Below are positions 23,401-31,004 of a DNA stretch of 64,000 bases, in pieces. Within the stretch, counting starts at the first letter, position 1, and every line of letters begins with the position of its first letter. Under the pieces are notes generated by a model, which saw only the letters and a list, made by a program, of their open reading frames with translations, searched no databases and was not told the origin of the DNA. This stretch comes from Daphnia carinata (Eukaryota; Arthropoda; Branchiopoda; Diplostraca; Daphniidae): positions 1 through 64,000 of the forward strand of contig NW_026712513.1 of the NCBI RefSeq assembly GCF_022539665.2. Direction: 5' to 3'. The position numbers and the translations under genes are program-made.

Positions 23401-26400
23401 TAATTTGGACGTGAAATTAGTTCCACGATCGGAAAGGATGGCTTTAGGCATACCATGTCTAACTATAATTGTTTTATATACACAATCTGCTGTCGTCTGC
23501 GCTGTTTGATCTTTTAACGCAATAGCTTCTACCCACCGGCTAAAATAATCGGTAATAACTAAAATATAATTATTTCCATTAGGTGAAGCCGGCGTAATAG
23601 GACCCAAAAAATCCATTCCAATGACCTGGAAAGGGGCCTTTGCTATTTCATGAGGATGCAACAATGCTTTATATGAAGAAGAAGTGTTGGCAATGCACAC
23701 CTCACAAGCTTGACAGTATTCTTTAATTTCCTTTCTCATATTCGGCCAATAATAATGATTCTTTATTTTCAAATAGGTTTTATAAAAAGCTAAATGCCCA
23801 CCCATCGGTGCGTCATGTAGTTCTTTGAGCACTAGATGGCGTAACGATGCAGGCAAGACTAACTGATGGTTAGTTTCGTTTCTTTTGCTATCGGTAGATG
23901 GCAGCACGTGCCGGTAAAGTGTTCCATCAATAACTTCAAAATACTCAATTTCTTTCACCCAATCTGGTTTAGATTGAAGAAAAGCTTGATCAAGTTCTCC
24001 GTTATCCAAATAATTACGAATGGCTATGCAAAGCTCGTCGTTCAACTGTTTTTCACAAATTAAGGTAATATTGCTCACTGTTTGGATACTAGCTATTTTT
24101 AAGCGGGACAGGCAATCTGCGTTTTGGTGAACACGTCCTGGCCTATATTTCAATTCATAATTCGTTGCGGCCAATAGTATAGCCCATCTCCCTAATCTAC
24201 CATTATTATCTTTCTGTTCTTTAAGCCATTGCAAGGGACGGTGGTCACTAATAATTTCAAAGGGTTTATCTAATAGGTAATGCCTAAAATGCTTAATGGC
24301 ATCTACGACTGCTAAGGCTTCCTTTTCTGTCGTACTATAATTCGATTCTGCTTTTGTCAACTGTCTACTGGAATAGGCTATGGGATGTTCCTGGCCATTT
24401 TGAATTTGGGATAGCACTGCTCCAATACCGTAGTCGCAGGCATCGGTGAAAAGAATAAATTTTTCATTGAAATTGGGGTAAGCAAGAACTGGTGGCGTTA
24501 CTAGAGAATTGCGCAATTTCTCGAAAGCAACTTGTTCCTCAGGTCCCCAATAAAAAGGCTTTCTGCTAAGATCTTTATGCGTTAATCGAGTTAACGGTTT
24601 GGCAATTGATCCAAAATCTTTAATAAATCTTCTGTAATATCCAGCTAATCCGAGAAACGATCTGATTTCGTCGACTGAAGTCGGTGTTTTATAATTGACT
24701 ATTTTGTCAATTTTGCTCGGATCCGGTTTAATACCATCGGTCGATATTACGTGACCTAGATAATTTACTGAGCGTTTAATAAACTGGCATTTCTTGAGTT
24801 TCAATTTCAGATTAGCATCTCGTAATAATTCAAAAATTTCTCGAATATCACGTAAATGATCGTCGAAAGTGTCTGAAAAGATGATAACGTCATCCAAATA
24901 AACTAATGTTTTACGCCCCAAGACGTCTCTCAGTACGTAGTTCATTAGTCGTTGGAATGTGGCCGGTGCATTGCACAAACCAAATGCCATACGTTTAAAT
25001 TCGTAGAGGTTGTTTTCTACCACAAACGCTGTTTTTTCAATAGCTGGATCGTCAATTTGAATTTGCCAATAGCCTGAAGCTAAATCAAGAGTTGTGAAAA
25101 ATTTCTTCCCATATAATTTGTCCAATGTTTCGTCTATTCTAGGCATAGGGAATGAATCTTTTTTCGTAATGCTATTCAATTTTCTATAATCAACACAAAA
25201 TCTTTGTTCACCACCTTTCTTTTCTACTAAAACCACGGGTGAAGCCCATGGGGAATGCGAATATCGGATTACATCTGCATCAAGCATTTCTTGAATTTTA
25301 TCATCTAATAATTTCCTTTGGTTATTTGTTACTCTGTATGGGCGTTGTCGAATGGGGCCTCGTCCTTGTGTATCAATCGTATGTTTTATAAGGTTGGTGT
25401 TTCCTAATTCCGAATCTTTGGACGCAAACAAGTCGTGAAAGTCGAGTAATAATTTTGAAAGCGGTTCTTGAAATTCTGAATCTACTTCTGTGAGTAAAAT
25501 TGGCTCAATTACTGGTTTAGGATTATCTTCTAATTTCGCTAACGAAATTTTTCCGATACAATGTTTAATTATTTCAATTACGCCTAATTTAGTGTTCCTA
25601 TGAATTTTGATTTGATGTAGTGAATGATTCTCGACCAAAATTTTATAAGTTCCATCTTCCGATACATTTCCGATAAATTCTTCGATATAAATGCCTGCTG
25701 GCAAATCTTGTGCTGGGGTAAATATAAATGCTGTATTTCGTGGGACATACGGAAATGAATCTTTCATTTCCGCTGCAATTACTGTCGACGTCTGACGAAA
25801 TAGCGTCGTCTTTTTGACCGTAGTAACCGCCATGTCGGGTACCTCAGAGATGGCTGATCCCTGCTCATCCCTCGCTAGGTAAATGCTTCTGGCTTCTCCG
25901 TCAAGCCGAAATCCGTGCTTCTGGATTGCATCCCATCCAAGGATACAGTCCTCAGAAACACCATTAGTTACAATAAATTCTTGTTCAAAAACTGTTTCTC
26001 CGTATCGTACGGGTAAAATAACTCCTCCCAGCGTATGTAATTTCTTCTCCCCTACATCATATAAATCGAAATCAAGTTGACTGCAGATCACCTGACCTCT
26101 AGGGGGTAACTTATTAAACATCCTCTCGTGGATAATACTTTTAGACGCGCCTGTATCAAATAATGCTTGTAACGGAATCTGGAATATTTTTAATGGAATT
26201 CTAGGGGTTGATTCATTCGTAATAGTGGTTAATTTTGCGACTTGTCGGGGTTTAATCTGAGGCTCGTTATCAACTGACCCGAAGCTACAGTTGATAGTTA
26301 CTGGTTTCCCTGATGTTGAGGGGGCCCTGGAATATTAGGTCTTTGTGAATTCCTATATTTCGGACAATTATTAGACTTATGCCCAATTTCTCGGCAGGAG

Positions 26401-29400
26401 TAGCAGACTGGAGGCTGGGCTTGTTCCAGATTGTGACGCTGAAATTGACGACAATTGGACTTAGTGTGACCGCGGTGACCACAAAAATTACAAGTTATTA
26501 TCTGCTGATCTGACCTGTTACTATTATTATTGTTAGGGGGCCTCGAGAAAGGGGGCGTAGCTTGCGCTTGTCTGTTTGGAAATCGAGGAGGTTGGTGTTG
26601 GTAAGGATTAAGATTATAATTGTTATTATTATAATTATTGTTGGGGCGTTGCTGGGGAGGCCTCCAGTTCCTGCCTTGATCAGGGTTAATCGATTGAAAT
26701 GAAACTTGTTTCCTATAAGGAGTTCCTGGTGTAGCAGAAGAATAATCTTTCCTATCTTGCTGGAGTTGTTTTACAGCCTGTGTGAGTTCGTGAATAACCT
26801 CCTTAATCTCATCTTTATCCGACTTTGGATTATCCCCTTGCTTATGGCTGTGGCGAATATTAGCAACGGCACTGCTTACAATTTCTTTCTGGTCAAGTAA
26901 CATTTGCTTAAGTTCTTTTAATTCCGAATTTTTGTTGTTAAATGACTCGTCAATTGCCCTAACAAATTCATGCTTCTCGCGGTCTGTTTCTAAAGCTTCC
27001 AACCGAACAGCATAGACGCGTGTTGCTGCTACGAGTTCGTTATAATCTTTAAATTCCTTATATCTGACTTTAGCTTGTAATTTTGAATCTAATCCTTCGA
27101 TAAATTTCTGCATGAGAATAACTGCGAAGGATTTTTCCATATACCCATCAGGATATGCCTTTTTAAAAATTTCCTGTAAACGATGAGCATAGTCAACAAT
27201 TTTTTCTCCAGGTTTACGTTTAGCTTTATTGAATTTCTTAATATACACATCAACATTTTCATCACCGTGGAAGTGATCGAGCAAAGCTGTTTTAATGGAA
27301 CCATAGTCATATGGATGGTTTTTAATTAAGGTTTGTATGACAGAAAAAGCTTTATCTGTAAATTTTGCACGCATCATTTGAATAATTTTTCCTTCAGACC
27401 AACCTGCCCCATCAATTATACTCTCAAAAGATTCTAGCCAAGAGTCAAAACGAGAAATTGGACTTCCGGAAAAAGGAGGGAGAAGTTGTAGACGTGAAAA
27501 GGTATGCTGGTTGTTTTGCATATCATTCAAATCATTAACTGTAGCTGCCTTGATAGGGGAATAAGAGTAAGCCATATTGTCGGTAAAAAAAGTTACAGGG
27601 GAGTTTGGAGCTCCGTGATGGTGAGTTTGCGTGATGCCTGGGATGCGGTTTGAAACCGACCGGGATTCGCTTACTTTGTTGTCGGTCAGTTGTATCGACG
27701 GTTTTTGAATCGTAGTCGTTCTGTCTGGCGCTTGTCTGTCTGCTGTGATGATGTCGAACAAGTTGGGGTGATATCCGGCTCTTCCTGATTTTCCCGAATG
27801 GACGATAGCAACTGTTTCAATTGTTTGGCAGTCTGGGTGAGTACGTTTTTGATGATGGACGATAGGTGCTTGTGGCACGGTCGTGCCACTCTCCGGAAGT
27901 GGGTCAATCTGTTTTCGAGCAGTAGCAGTTCGGGTAACAGTGGTTCCGAGCTGGTGATTGATTGTAGCTTCCTTAAGAACGAGAGTAGGTTTAGTATTGC
28001 CGTGAGAAGAGTCAGCTGGAACTCCAACAATGTTTTCTCCAGGTGGATCGAGAATTCGAATGTTTTCAGGATGAGAAACTCGTAATGCCTCTCCTCCTCG
28101 CTTGCTTGCGTTGTCACCTTCGGCACAATGCCGAAGAGGGCCTTGTCCTTGGCTGGTACGAACGTCTGTAGTTCCTCTATGCTGTACGTTTGTCCTAACA
28201 GGAACGTCGTAAACTGCCTCGCATACGTCGTAAAGGACGTTGTCAACTCGGTCGCCTGTTGGTCCGCCTTCCGCGTTGTCCGCTTTATCCTCCCGCTGGC
28301 CCTCACTTCTTGAATCGCAGCTAGGTATCTCAGGAACACTGTTGGCGTCTCCACGTCTGTCAGCAAATGTGGTTTGCCCAAGGGGCGGCTCCTCAGCCCG
28401 AAGTCGTTCAGTAGTTGGGTCAGCTGGCTCCAAATTTTCGGGTCGTGTGACTGGAAGTCCAACACCCTCTCCTTCAGACACTTGAGTGCTAATATTAGGG
28501 ATGGAATCGGACTCGACGGCGTCGGAAATACTTTGGATGGATTGCTCTGGATCTCGTGGTATAGGTGATGGAGACTCAGGTTGAGGTGATCGTCCATTCA
28601 CTGGGCTTTTCTTTTGAAAGAAGCTTAAAAGAGTACTCGAGAGGAGACTAGCCTTTGATTCGCTTTTCGTAGGTGATTTTGGAGGAGCAAGACGAGAAAA
28701 GAATTTAGCATAGACCGATCGTGGACGTTGAGTGGCTGCGGCGGTAGACTTAGCACGTGTACCAGTTTGTTTATGGGTGGGTTTAACGAACGGAGCGACT
28801 TCCTCATAAGCAGGATTCGACCGTAATTTACGTAACTGAGTATTATCTGTCTGCACTTTAGGTTTCAAAACAGGGGAAGCAGATTTCGTAACGACCTCAG
28901 TGTCTGCTTCTGACGCTTTACAGCCCTGAAACTTATCTAACGTGGACGAAGAACGACCTGGTAGTTTCTCAAAATCAATTAACTTAGCAACTGTTTCGTC
29001 GGTTATTTGAACCACTGGCGTTATGGGAACAAGGGGGTGCTTACAGGTGTGCGAGGTATCTTATGGCCGCCATAAATAACATCATCAGTCATTGTGGTTG
29101 AGTTCGAGAAACCGCTGCCACCATAATGTAAAGCATCTTCCCGTGTGGGAAGATGGACTTTACCGAAATTAAGACAATAAATGTAAATCGAACTCGAGGC
29201 GTTTTACCCACAATGACGTCTGTGTTTATTATAAGCTAGGACATAAGAAATAAAAAGACAAGAGAACAAAAGACGAGAAGAAACATTCAGAAAACAAGTT
29301 AAAAGAAGGAACAATTAACAGGGTCTTACCGTGAACTCACGAGTGAAAGAATGGAAGATAAAATGTCATAAGACGAGCTTGGAATTCAGCTTCCACACAG

Positions 29401-30391
29401 ACAGGGTTTGGAACGCAAGAATTGGCACAGAACGTCTGAGAAGACTCAAGACGAGAACGAGTTTTCTACTCAAAAGGTTTGGTTACTGAAACATTAATTA
29501 AGGCACAATACTACTCAAATAAGCAAGGAAAAATGACTTAGGGCAACTACTCGGCACGGCTGCAACAACTTGTCTGATCTTCCTCAGATGCTGGGTTAAC
29601 CACGGAACTTTGCATATTGCAAAGTGGCGTGATTGGGAGGAGCTTGTAGGCTTCACGCGGTTAACCAATCAAAAGGACGCGTTCAATATGGTGTGATATT
29701 GGTGACGTATCGTCTGCGTGAATCAGCTTGCAGGTGTTCATCTAGGTCAGCTGCACTGCGTATAGTGTTGCAATTGTCGTGCCCAGACTTGTATTTACTA
29801 CTGAAGCAAAAGCGAGAAAAGTTAAAGTAAGATATATTCGGCTTCGTTACACATCGATGAAATTTCCAGCTAGGGCTGGATTCCTATTTCCAAAAAAGTT
29901 ATTCAACATTTGCATGTACATGGGCTTTAGAGTATATGGTTCCCCTCCGCCTAAAAATTTTGCATAAGATTATGTGAAACATGTATATTATAAACTCAAA
30001 AAATATTTTACCTGTTTGTTTAAGAGAATTTATGTATTTTTCACACTCTTTCTTGGCCTCTGCTTTGAAATTGTTCCATTTTTTCTTCGTAGCTTCCAAA
30101 TCCTTATAACGTTCAGTCGGACATTGCTGAGAAATTGTTCTAACAATGTCCTCCCAAGCTTTTTTCTTATCTTTTTGGGTAACAGTCTTACTGTGACTCC
30201 CAAACAACAAATCCTAAAATAAAACAAAAATAAACATGAAGTAAAGTTTTTTTTAAATTCATAACATCTTTTAAACATATTTGACAGACGCTTACCTTTC
30301 GTGAAAGGACTTCGTCTACCAATACATCGGTTTCATGTAACGTCCACAAGTTTTTTAAGTTTTTACCAACATCTTTGGCCATTTTTATCAC
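11681..30391 (-). CDS. Harbinger Myb/SANT-like protein, copy E1, split by element B
   Basis: Minus-strand exons read in order 30296-30391, 30012-30213, 29853-29950, 12300-12436, 11681-12236, all with GT..AG borders. They total 1089 nt (362 residues) with the frame kept throughout. Exons 1-2 give a Myb/SANT-like domain (LWTLHETDVLVDEV and W-EDIV...KKKWNNFKAEAKK). The C-terminal exon is serine/threonine rich and ends in a leucine/lysine helix. In PIF/Harbinger elements this protein helps import the transposase and bind the ends. Element B (17.4 kb) sits in intron 3 directly after the splice donor G, so the gene could only work if that intron were spliced. Confidence 0.7.
12489..13176 (-). repeat. 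3' LTR of family B, trimmed at its outer end
   Basis: This is 688 bp against 725 bp for the 5' LTR. The final 37 bases, present at 29127-29163, are missing. Only about three substitutions from the 5' LTR were seen (for example near 12690 and 12727), pointing to a fairly recent insertion. Confidence 0.9.
13196..13210 (-). promoter_or_regulatory. Palindrome at the end of family B env
   Basis: ATTACG-TCC-CGTAAT on the plus strand overlaps the env stop codon, exactly as in family A at 7517-7531. Confidence 0.5.
13210..14907 (-). CDS. env: Envelope glycoprotein (family B)
   Basis: The frame is intact and encodes 565 residues. It aligns along its whole length with family A env, with the same signal peptide layout (LLLCLYGLHPQAFQTTVCDC), cysteines, sequons and the region around ARKAKHERAVTTAQYNGW, a C-terminal transmembrane segment and a short tail ending SIPMHQL. 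A conserved CTATAG splice acceptor lies just upstream of the ATG. A hAT transposon ends only 20 bases before the ATG and would push the branch point and pyrimidine tract away. Env would act at the membrane in entry. Its viral ancestry is unresolved. Confidence 0.85.
   Translation of the reverse strand: MSLIPFILLLCLYGLHPQAFQTTVCDCSEPLKTGILQFSDDNCQAIAPDNKAVKVKYAIYSEDRAAAKFPGYICARWKNIRRITMNFFGQLVIVPDKISIDTSPAECNEMINQKRCDENRMIFSDDKFIFDREPDIFGYWLQTIDSEIINCVLEKVQLFQLHEDADFTTPIGTASATTGNLSHNHLTLIWDKTYTQKTKPKTRLVEDGIGTLVRLPGDEIIFRLQDDARQLDFHLTPTTRCASLQNECTNRTSSFEIIGQSKLTVSAAAIMENLPTTLETPAPSTDENLNVPANIQYIRDQLTDHENELARQIRLMQCEARKAKHERAVTTAQYNGWLAASQLNLPQCTKLQAFGKTVVLIQCKTLNVTFETILTSCGPQPKFQNYTINLDGWELVKYSPCYWTNGFVNFNDKPYAFRNDTWKPIEANIVLPEQTLAHSFRYENVEFLDYDHRSNPAYTDNMLNHMNIMADIAAAINEHPAPEFALHHKYSASTVLMTSASVGTYTSWWDTITNYFFIGILCLLVLIFLRICYACGLFTLIWAVCCRPSDDPRPAAPESIPMHQL
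14928..18610 (+). mobile_element. hAT transposon inserted just upstream of family B env
   Basis: Inverted ends CAGGGTTGGA (left, 14928) and TCCAACCCTG (right, ending 18610) are flanked by 8-bp duplications GCAACCTA (14920-14927) and GCAACATA (18611-18618), seven of eight bases matching. Length is 3683 bp. Both ends carry subterminal repeats of ACCGCGGTA-like motifs (14940-15012 and 18479-18600), typical transposase-binding arrays of hAT elements. Confidence 0.95.
15226..18410 (+). pseudogene. hAT transposase with BED finger, one frameshift
   Basis: Eight exons with GT..AG borders keep frame: 15226-15257, 15315-15424, 15497-15616, 15847-15984, 16059-16429, 16485-17109, 17182-18013, 18079 to the end. 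A BED-type finger (CLIGQC then HISIKH) lies in exon 5. The RNase H-like core has TADCWSSRRKSF and TDNGSNFVKAF in exon 6. The C-terminal hAT dimerisation block is SSASVERLFSVAGTIF, with the conserved E. In exon 8 the frame runs into TGA at about 18155; the dimerisation block continues in the next frame, and the A-run plus T-run at 18131-18146 is the likely site of a one-base change. The copy is probably inactive unless this is a sequencing error. Confidence 0.82.
18619..19869 (-). other. Non-coding part of family B between hAT site and second small ORF
   Basis: No supported gene is seen on either strand. The DNA is A/G-rich on the plus strand (19300-19620). One tRNA-like stretch is at 19165-19236. 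The interval corresponds to the long gap before env in family A. Confidence 0.6.
19165..19236 (+). other. tRNA-like relic with intact B box
   Basis: An A-box-like TAGCTTAAAAGGTAGAGCG is followed by a B box GGTTCGAATCC (19215-19225) and a perfect T-arm stem TGAGG/CCTCA. The acceptor stem does not pair. It is a relic rather than a tRNA gene, and lies antisense to element B. Confidence 0.45.
19870..20232 (-). CDS. Second small accessory ORF of family B (PPxY lost)
   Basis: The ORF has 120 codons. Its C-terminal third matches the other small ORFs (EEWSQATEVFASILDLDP then ENRRP), showing it is a paralogue of the 144-codon ORF at 21664-22098. Where the others have PPLY this one has IPPPEEN and stops, so the motif and basic tail are missing. 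The N-terminal part is unrelated at sight. It may be a diverged duplicate with a different partner, or a decayed one. An A tract of about 40 bases (complement of 20380-20414) lies upstream. Confidence 0.6.
   Translation of the reverse strand: MAENHSRQTGMPPWKRICHGLTAERSFIVAEATSTSSTVEEKDRAMREALDHRRPSGSGLRNFQHHLQNRWRIARLTRARTEELVQLLEREEWSQATEVFASILDLDPENRRPIPPPEEN
20233..21663 (-). other. Interval between the two small ORFs of family B, with tRNA-like relics
   Basis: No supported gene is seen. On the plus strand several B-box-like stretches occur: about 20311, 20786, 21013, 21233 (GGTTCGAGTCT) and 21321 (GGTTCAATCC). The one at 20739-20806 has an anticodon-loop-like CTGTCAT (Asp type), and 21190-21255 resembles the same tRNA more loosely. 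A T run of 35 or more (20380-20414) reads as poly-A in the element's sense. Confidence 0.5.
21664..22098 (-). CDS. Small PPxY accessory protein of family B
   Basis: The ORF has 144 codons and starts 157 bases after the pol stop. The C-terminal half matches the family A protein: TLKKILDLDPTKRYPPLY with PPLY at residues 118-121, then a basic tail (GRKRPRR). The N-terminal half is acidic with MEKWDMERDRYERHIEERTAAF, a probable amphipathic helix. A TATTTAA box lies in the gap after pol, at the position of the TATATAAA box in family A. The PPxY motif suggests recruitment of WW-domain ubiquitin ligases during particle release. That is inference, and the protein family is not one I can name. Confidence 0.72.
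   Translation of the reverse strand: MDPCANSANQQSQAACEWLSADEQAEKVMAPMAAIPVYADWTPVPEKSSNIVSQTPQSPELDDMEKWDMERDRYERHIEERTAAFIRQLNTNLYTEDWEGAVNTLKKILDLDPTKRYPPLYSFLPEQWDTGRKRPRRNPITIPQ
22255..26304 (-). CDS. pol: Pol polyprotein of family B, expressed by -1 frameshift
   Basis: The frame is open from the frameshift site at the end of gag to the stop at 22255, about 1350 residues. Protease shows LFDTGAS (about 26138-26158). RT shows LDLASGYWQI, FGLCNAPATFQR and YLDD. RNase H shows FTDACDYGIGAVLSQ. Integrase shows the H-H-C-C finger, GMDFLGP, SDRGTNF, NGETERFNR and KGPYRIV. All key residues are present, so the enzyme appears intact. Identity to family A pol is high over RT to integrase, but the C-terminal extension differs (here rich in E-x-VELE type repeats). 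Confidence 0.95.
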   Translation of the reverse strand, partial: PVTINCSFGSVDNEPQIKPRQVAKLTTITNESTPRIPLKIFQIPLQALFDTGASKSIIHERMFNKLPPRGQVICSQLDFDLYDVGEKKLHTLGGVILPVRYGETVFEQEFIVTNGVSEDCILGWDAIQKHGFRLDGEARSIYLARDEQGSAISEVPDMAVTTVKKTTLFRQTSTVIAAEMKDSFPYVPRNTAFIFTPAQDLPAGIYIEEFIGNVSEDGTYKILVENHSLHQIKIHRNTKLGVIEIIKHCIGKISLAKLEDNPKPVIEPILLTEVDSEFQEPLSKLLLDFHDLFASKDSELGNTNLIKHTIDTQGRGPIRQRPYRVTNNQRKLLDDKIQEMLDADVIRYSHSPWASPVVLVEKKGGEQRFCVDYRKLNSITKKDSFPMPRIDETLDKLYGKKFFTTLDLASGYWQIQIDDPAIEKTAFVVENNLYEFKRMAFGLCNAPATFQRLMNYVLRDVLGRKTLVYLDDVIIFSDTFDDHLRDIREIFELLRDANLKLKLKKCQFIKRSVNYLGHVISTDGIKPDPSKIDKIVNYKTPTSVDEIRSFLGLAGYYRRFIKDFGSIAKPLTRLTHKDLSRKPFYWGPEEQVAFEKLRNSLVTPPVLAYPNFNEKFILFTDACDYGIGAVLSQIQNGQEHPIAYSSRQLTKAESNYSTTEKEALAVVDAIKHFRHYLLDKPFEIISDHRPLQWLKEQKDNNGRLGRWAILLAATNYELKYRPGRVHQNADCLSRLKIASIQTVSNITLICEKQLNDELCIAIRNYLDNGELDQAFLQSKPDWVKEIEYFEVIDGTLYRHVLPSTDSKRNETNHQLVLPASLRHLVLKELHDAPMGGHLAFYKTYLKIKNHYYWPNMRKEIKEYCQACEVCIANTSSSYKALLHPHEIAKAPFQVIGMDFLGPITPASPNGNNYILVITDYFSRWVEAIALKDQTAQTTADCVYKTIIVRHGMPKAILSDRGTNFTSKLFRYFCKKLKIDQKLTTAYNPASNGETERFNRTLTTMLRKELKDGEHENWEDMLDDVLFAYRSSVHSSTCETPYYLLHGRDPNIPINEFLDASPKTFISASDYVGNLADRLRYSFQRVREESEKARKRQREQYNKRANVKQYVVGDRVLLDIRVVKEGDSRKFTSKYKGPYRIVKVYSNNTVDIADNSYICQRTHVNRLKPLYETMLWKDEHCPPIETPSKFENRFRKSISTQTIETMENIERNASEWENMELEPLETVNVGTERNVESMDAESVELETVELEAAELQMAATQNNKNNKHSHIVSETQGIYTSDDNESTHVGASNKTKNTTTIHGNNAAAVINLESDARQVAPAISQQEILPPQHATGRPQRNRKLPMRYRN
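26268..26310 (-). promoter_or_regulatory. -1 ribosomal frameshift signal (family B)
   Basis: On the minus strand, slippery heptamer G GGA AAC (26310-26304, in the gag frame) is followed by a 7-nt spacer and a stem TATCAACTG/CAGTTGATA (26296-26288 and 26276-26268) with an 11-nt loop. Pol is in the -1 frame and open across the site. The gag stop is 6 nt after the heptamer. Confidence 0.85.
26298..29015 (-). CDS. gag: Gag polyprotein (family B)
   Basis: The predicted protein has 905 residues. The N-terminal half (to about 470) is disordered and low complexity and is overlapped by another ORF. The capsid-like part follows (RLQLLPPFSGSPISRFDSW, then KRKPGEKIVDYAHRLQEIF). Near the C-terminus are two CCHC knuckles: CNFCGHRGHTKSNC and CYSCREIGHKSNNC. 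It forms the particle and packages RNA. The ATG at 29015 is about 95 bases after the primer site. The last codons overlap the frameshift signal. Confidence 0.93.
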   Translation of the reverse strand: MVQITDETVAKLIDFEKLPGRSSSTLDKFQGCKASEADTEVVTKSASPVLKPKVQTDNTQLRKLRSNPAYEEVAPFVKPTHKQTGTRAKSTAAATQRPRSVYAKFFSRLAPPKSPTKSESKASLLSSTLLSFFQKKSPVNGRSPQPESPSPIPRDPEQSIQSISDAVESDSIPNISTQVSEGEGVGLPVTRPENLEPADPTTERLRAEEPPLGQTTFADRRGDANSVPEIPSCDSRSEGQREDKADNAEGGPTGDRVDNVLYDVCEAVYDVPVRTNVQHRGTTDVRTSQGQGPLRHCAEGDNASKRGGEALRVSHPENIRILDPPGENIVGVPADSSHGNTKPTLVLKEATINHQLGTTVTRTATARKQIDPLPESGTTVPQAPIVHHQKRTHPDCQTIETVAIVHSGKSGRAGYHPNLFDIITADRQAPDRTTTIQKPSIQLTDNKVSESRSVSNRIPGITQTHHHGAPNSPVTFFTDNMAYSYSPIKAATVNDLNDMQNNQHTFSRLQLLPPFSGSPISRFDSWLESFESIIDGAGWSEGKIIQMMRAKFTDKAFSVIQTLIKNHPYDYGSIKTALLDHFHGDENVDVYIKKFNKAKRKPGEKIVDYAHRLQEIFKKAYPDGYMEKSFAVILMQKFIEGLDSKLQAKVRYKEFKDYNELVAATRVYAVRLEALETDREKHEFVRAIDESFNNKNSELKELKQMLLDQKEIVSSAVANIRHSHKQGDNPKSDKDEIKEVIHELTQAVKQLQQDRKDYSSATPGTPYRKQVSFQSINPDQGRNWRPPQQRPNNNYNNNNYNLNPYQHQPPRFPNRQAQATPPFSRPPNNNNSNRSDQQIITCNFCGHRGHTKSNCRQFQRHNLEQAQPPVCYSCREIGHKSNNCPKYRNSQRPNIPGPPQHQGNQ
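27686..28597 (-). CDS. Overlapping ORF inside gag, +1 frame (family B)
   Basis: The ORF has 303 codons and lies wholly inside gag in the +1 frame. It is not recognised. It is clearly homologous to the overlapping ORF of family A (48794-49825): both start M-acidic-acidic/Glu-x-LN-SL, share the block DPKIW, then FG-VP, then SIHLE--LL, and end in a basic Arg-rich tail (here TERLRFKNRR). Leucine-rich helices predominate, unlike the disordered gag frame it overlaps. Similarity between two distant families in the same relative frame argues for a real protein. It would be reached by leaky scanning past the gag ATG or from a spliced RNA, which cannot be decided here. Confidence 0.8.
   Translation of the reverse strand: MDDHLNLSLHHLYHEIQSNPSKVFPTPSSPIPSLILALKCLKERVLDFQSHDPKIWSQLTQLLNDFGLRSRPLGKPHLLTDVETPTVFLRYLAAIQEVRASGRIKRTTRKADQQATELTTSFTTYARQFTTFLLGQTYSIEELQTFVPAKDKALFGIVPKVTTQASEEERHYEFLILKTFEFSIHLEKTLLEFQLTLLTAILNLLSFLRKLQSITSSEPLLPELLLLENRLTHFRRVARPCHKHLSSIIKNVLTQTAKQLKQLLSSIRENQEEPDITPTCSTSSQQTDKRQTERLRFKNRRYN
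29112..29123 (-). other. Primer binding site (family B)
   Basis: TGGTGGCAGCGG on the minus strand lies 3 bases inside the 5' LTR. It is complementary to the 3' end, with CCA, of arthropod tRNA-Leu ending CCGCTGCCA as I recall it. Confidence 0.65.
29127..29851 (-). repeat. 5' LTR of family B
   Basis: The LTR is 725 bp, begins TGTAACGAAG at 29851 and ends TTTACA at 29127. Its first ten bases and its last part (AAGATGCTTTACA) match the family A LTR, while the middle differs. It is complete, in contrast to the 3' LTR. Confidence 0.92.
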
Positions 30392-31004
30392 TGATTTTAC
30401 TATTTTTTAATCCAAATTAACCTTGAACGAAATTCACACTTGAGTCACCGATTCGACAGTTTACTTGCAGACGAAAATTGAAAATTCGTTCTCAAACGAC
30501 TTTTCTTATTGGTTAATTGAGCCTCCTCCCATCAAAGCCCAAAGTAAGATTATTCTAGACTTACTTTGGAAAGTATGCTTACTTTTAGATAAATTTTAGA
30601 CTCGGAATCGCTACTTTTGCTTAAGTCAAAGTAAGAAAAATTTCGTGCTAAGCAAAGTATATTTTTTCCGACTTCAGCCAAAGTCAAAGTAAAAAACTTA
30701 GGCCCCAGTCGGAATACGGCCCCAGGGGCCGTATTCCGACTGCCCTTCAAGTACGCTTTTCGTACTTTGACTTTGAATTTTTATGCTTGAAATCGTACTT
30801 AGCACAAAAGTGACAAGGAAGCGTATTCTGACACGATTTTAAGTCAAAGTCAAAGTCAGAAATGCCAAAGTCGGACATCAAAGCTTACTTTGTTTTCAAT
30901 CCAATAAAAAAGTGGATTGAAGGGTCTAAAGTATACTTAAGAATAAAAAATATTGAAAATTTGCAGACGACATTCTATTTGTTTTTATTCGGTGTAACAA
31001 CAAA

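Larger units (their letters stand above)
12489..29851 (-). mobile_element. Env-bearing Ty3/gypsy element, family B (nested in Harbinger E1)
   Basis: The element lies in reverse orientation with 5' LTR 29127-29851, gag, overlapping ORF, pol, two small PPxY-family ORFs, env and 3' LTR 12489-13176. Flanking Harbinger sequence joins exactly as in uninterrupted E2 (about 33489-33505). The 3' LTR lacks its last 37 bases together with the expected 4-bp duplication, so one end was trimmed. Excluding the hAT insert the element is about 13.7 kb. It shares the gene order of family A but differs widely in sequence. Confidence 0.95.
9727..30722 (+). mobile_element. PIF/Harbinger transposon E1, interrupted by element B
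   Basis: Terminal inverted repeats GGGCCGTATTCCGACTG (left, 9727) and its complement (right, ending 30722) bound the element. CAG occurs at both edges (9724-9726 and 30723-30725), which fits the 3-bp target duplication of this superfamily. Without the insert (12489-29851) the element is about 3.6 kb. It carries a transposase on the plus strand and a Myb/SANT-like accessory gene on the minus strand, the usual two-gene organisation of Harbinger elements. Confidence 0.93.
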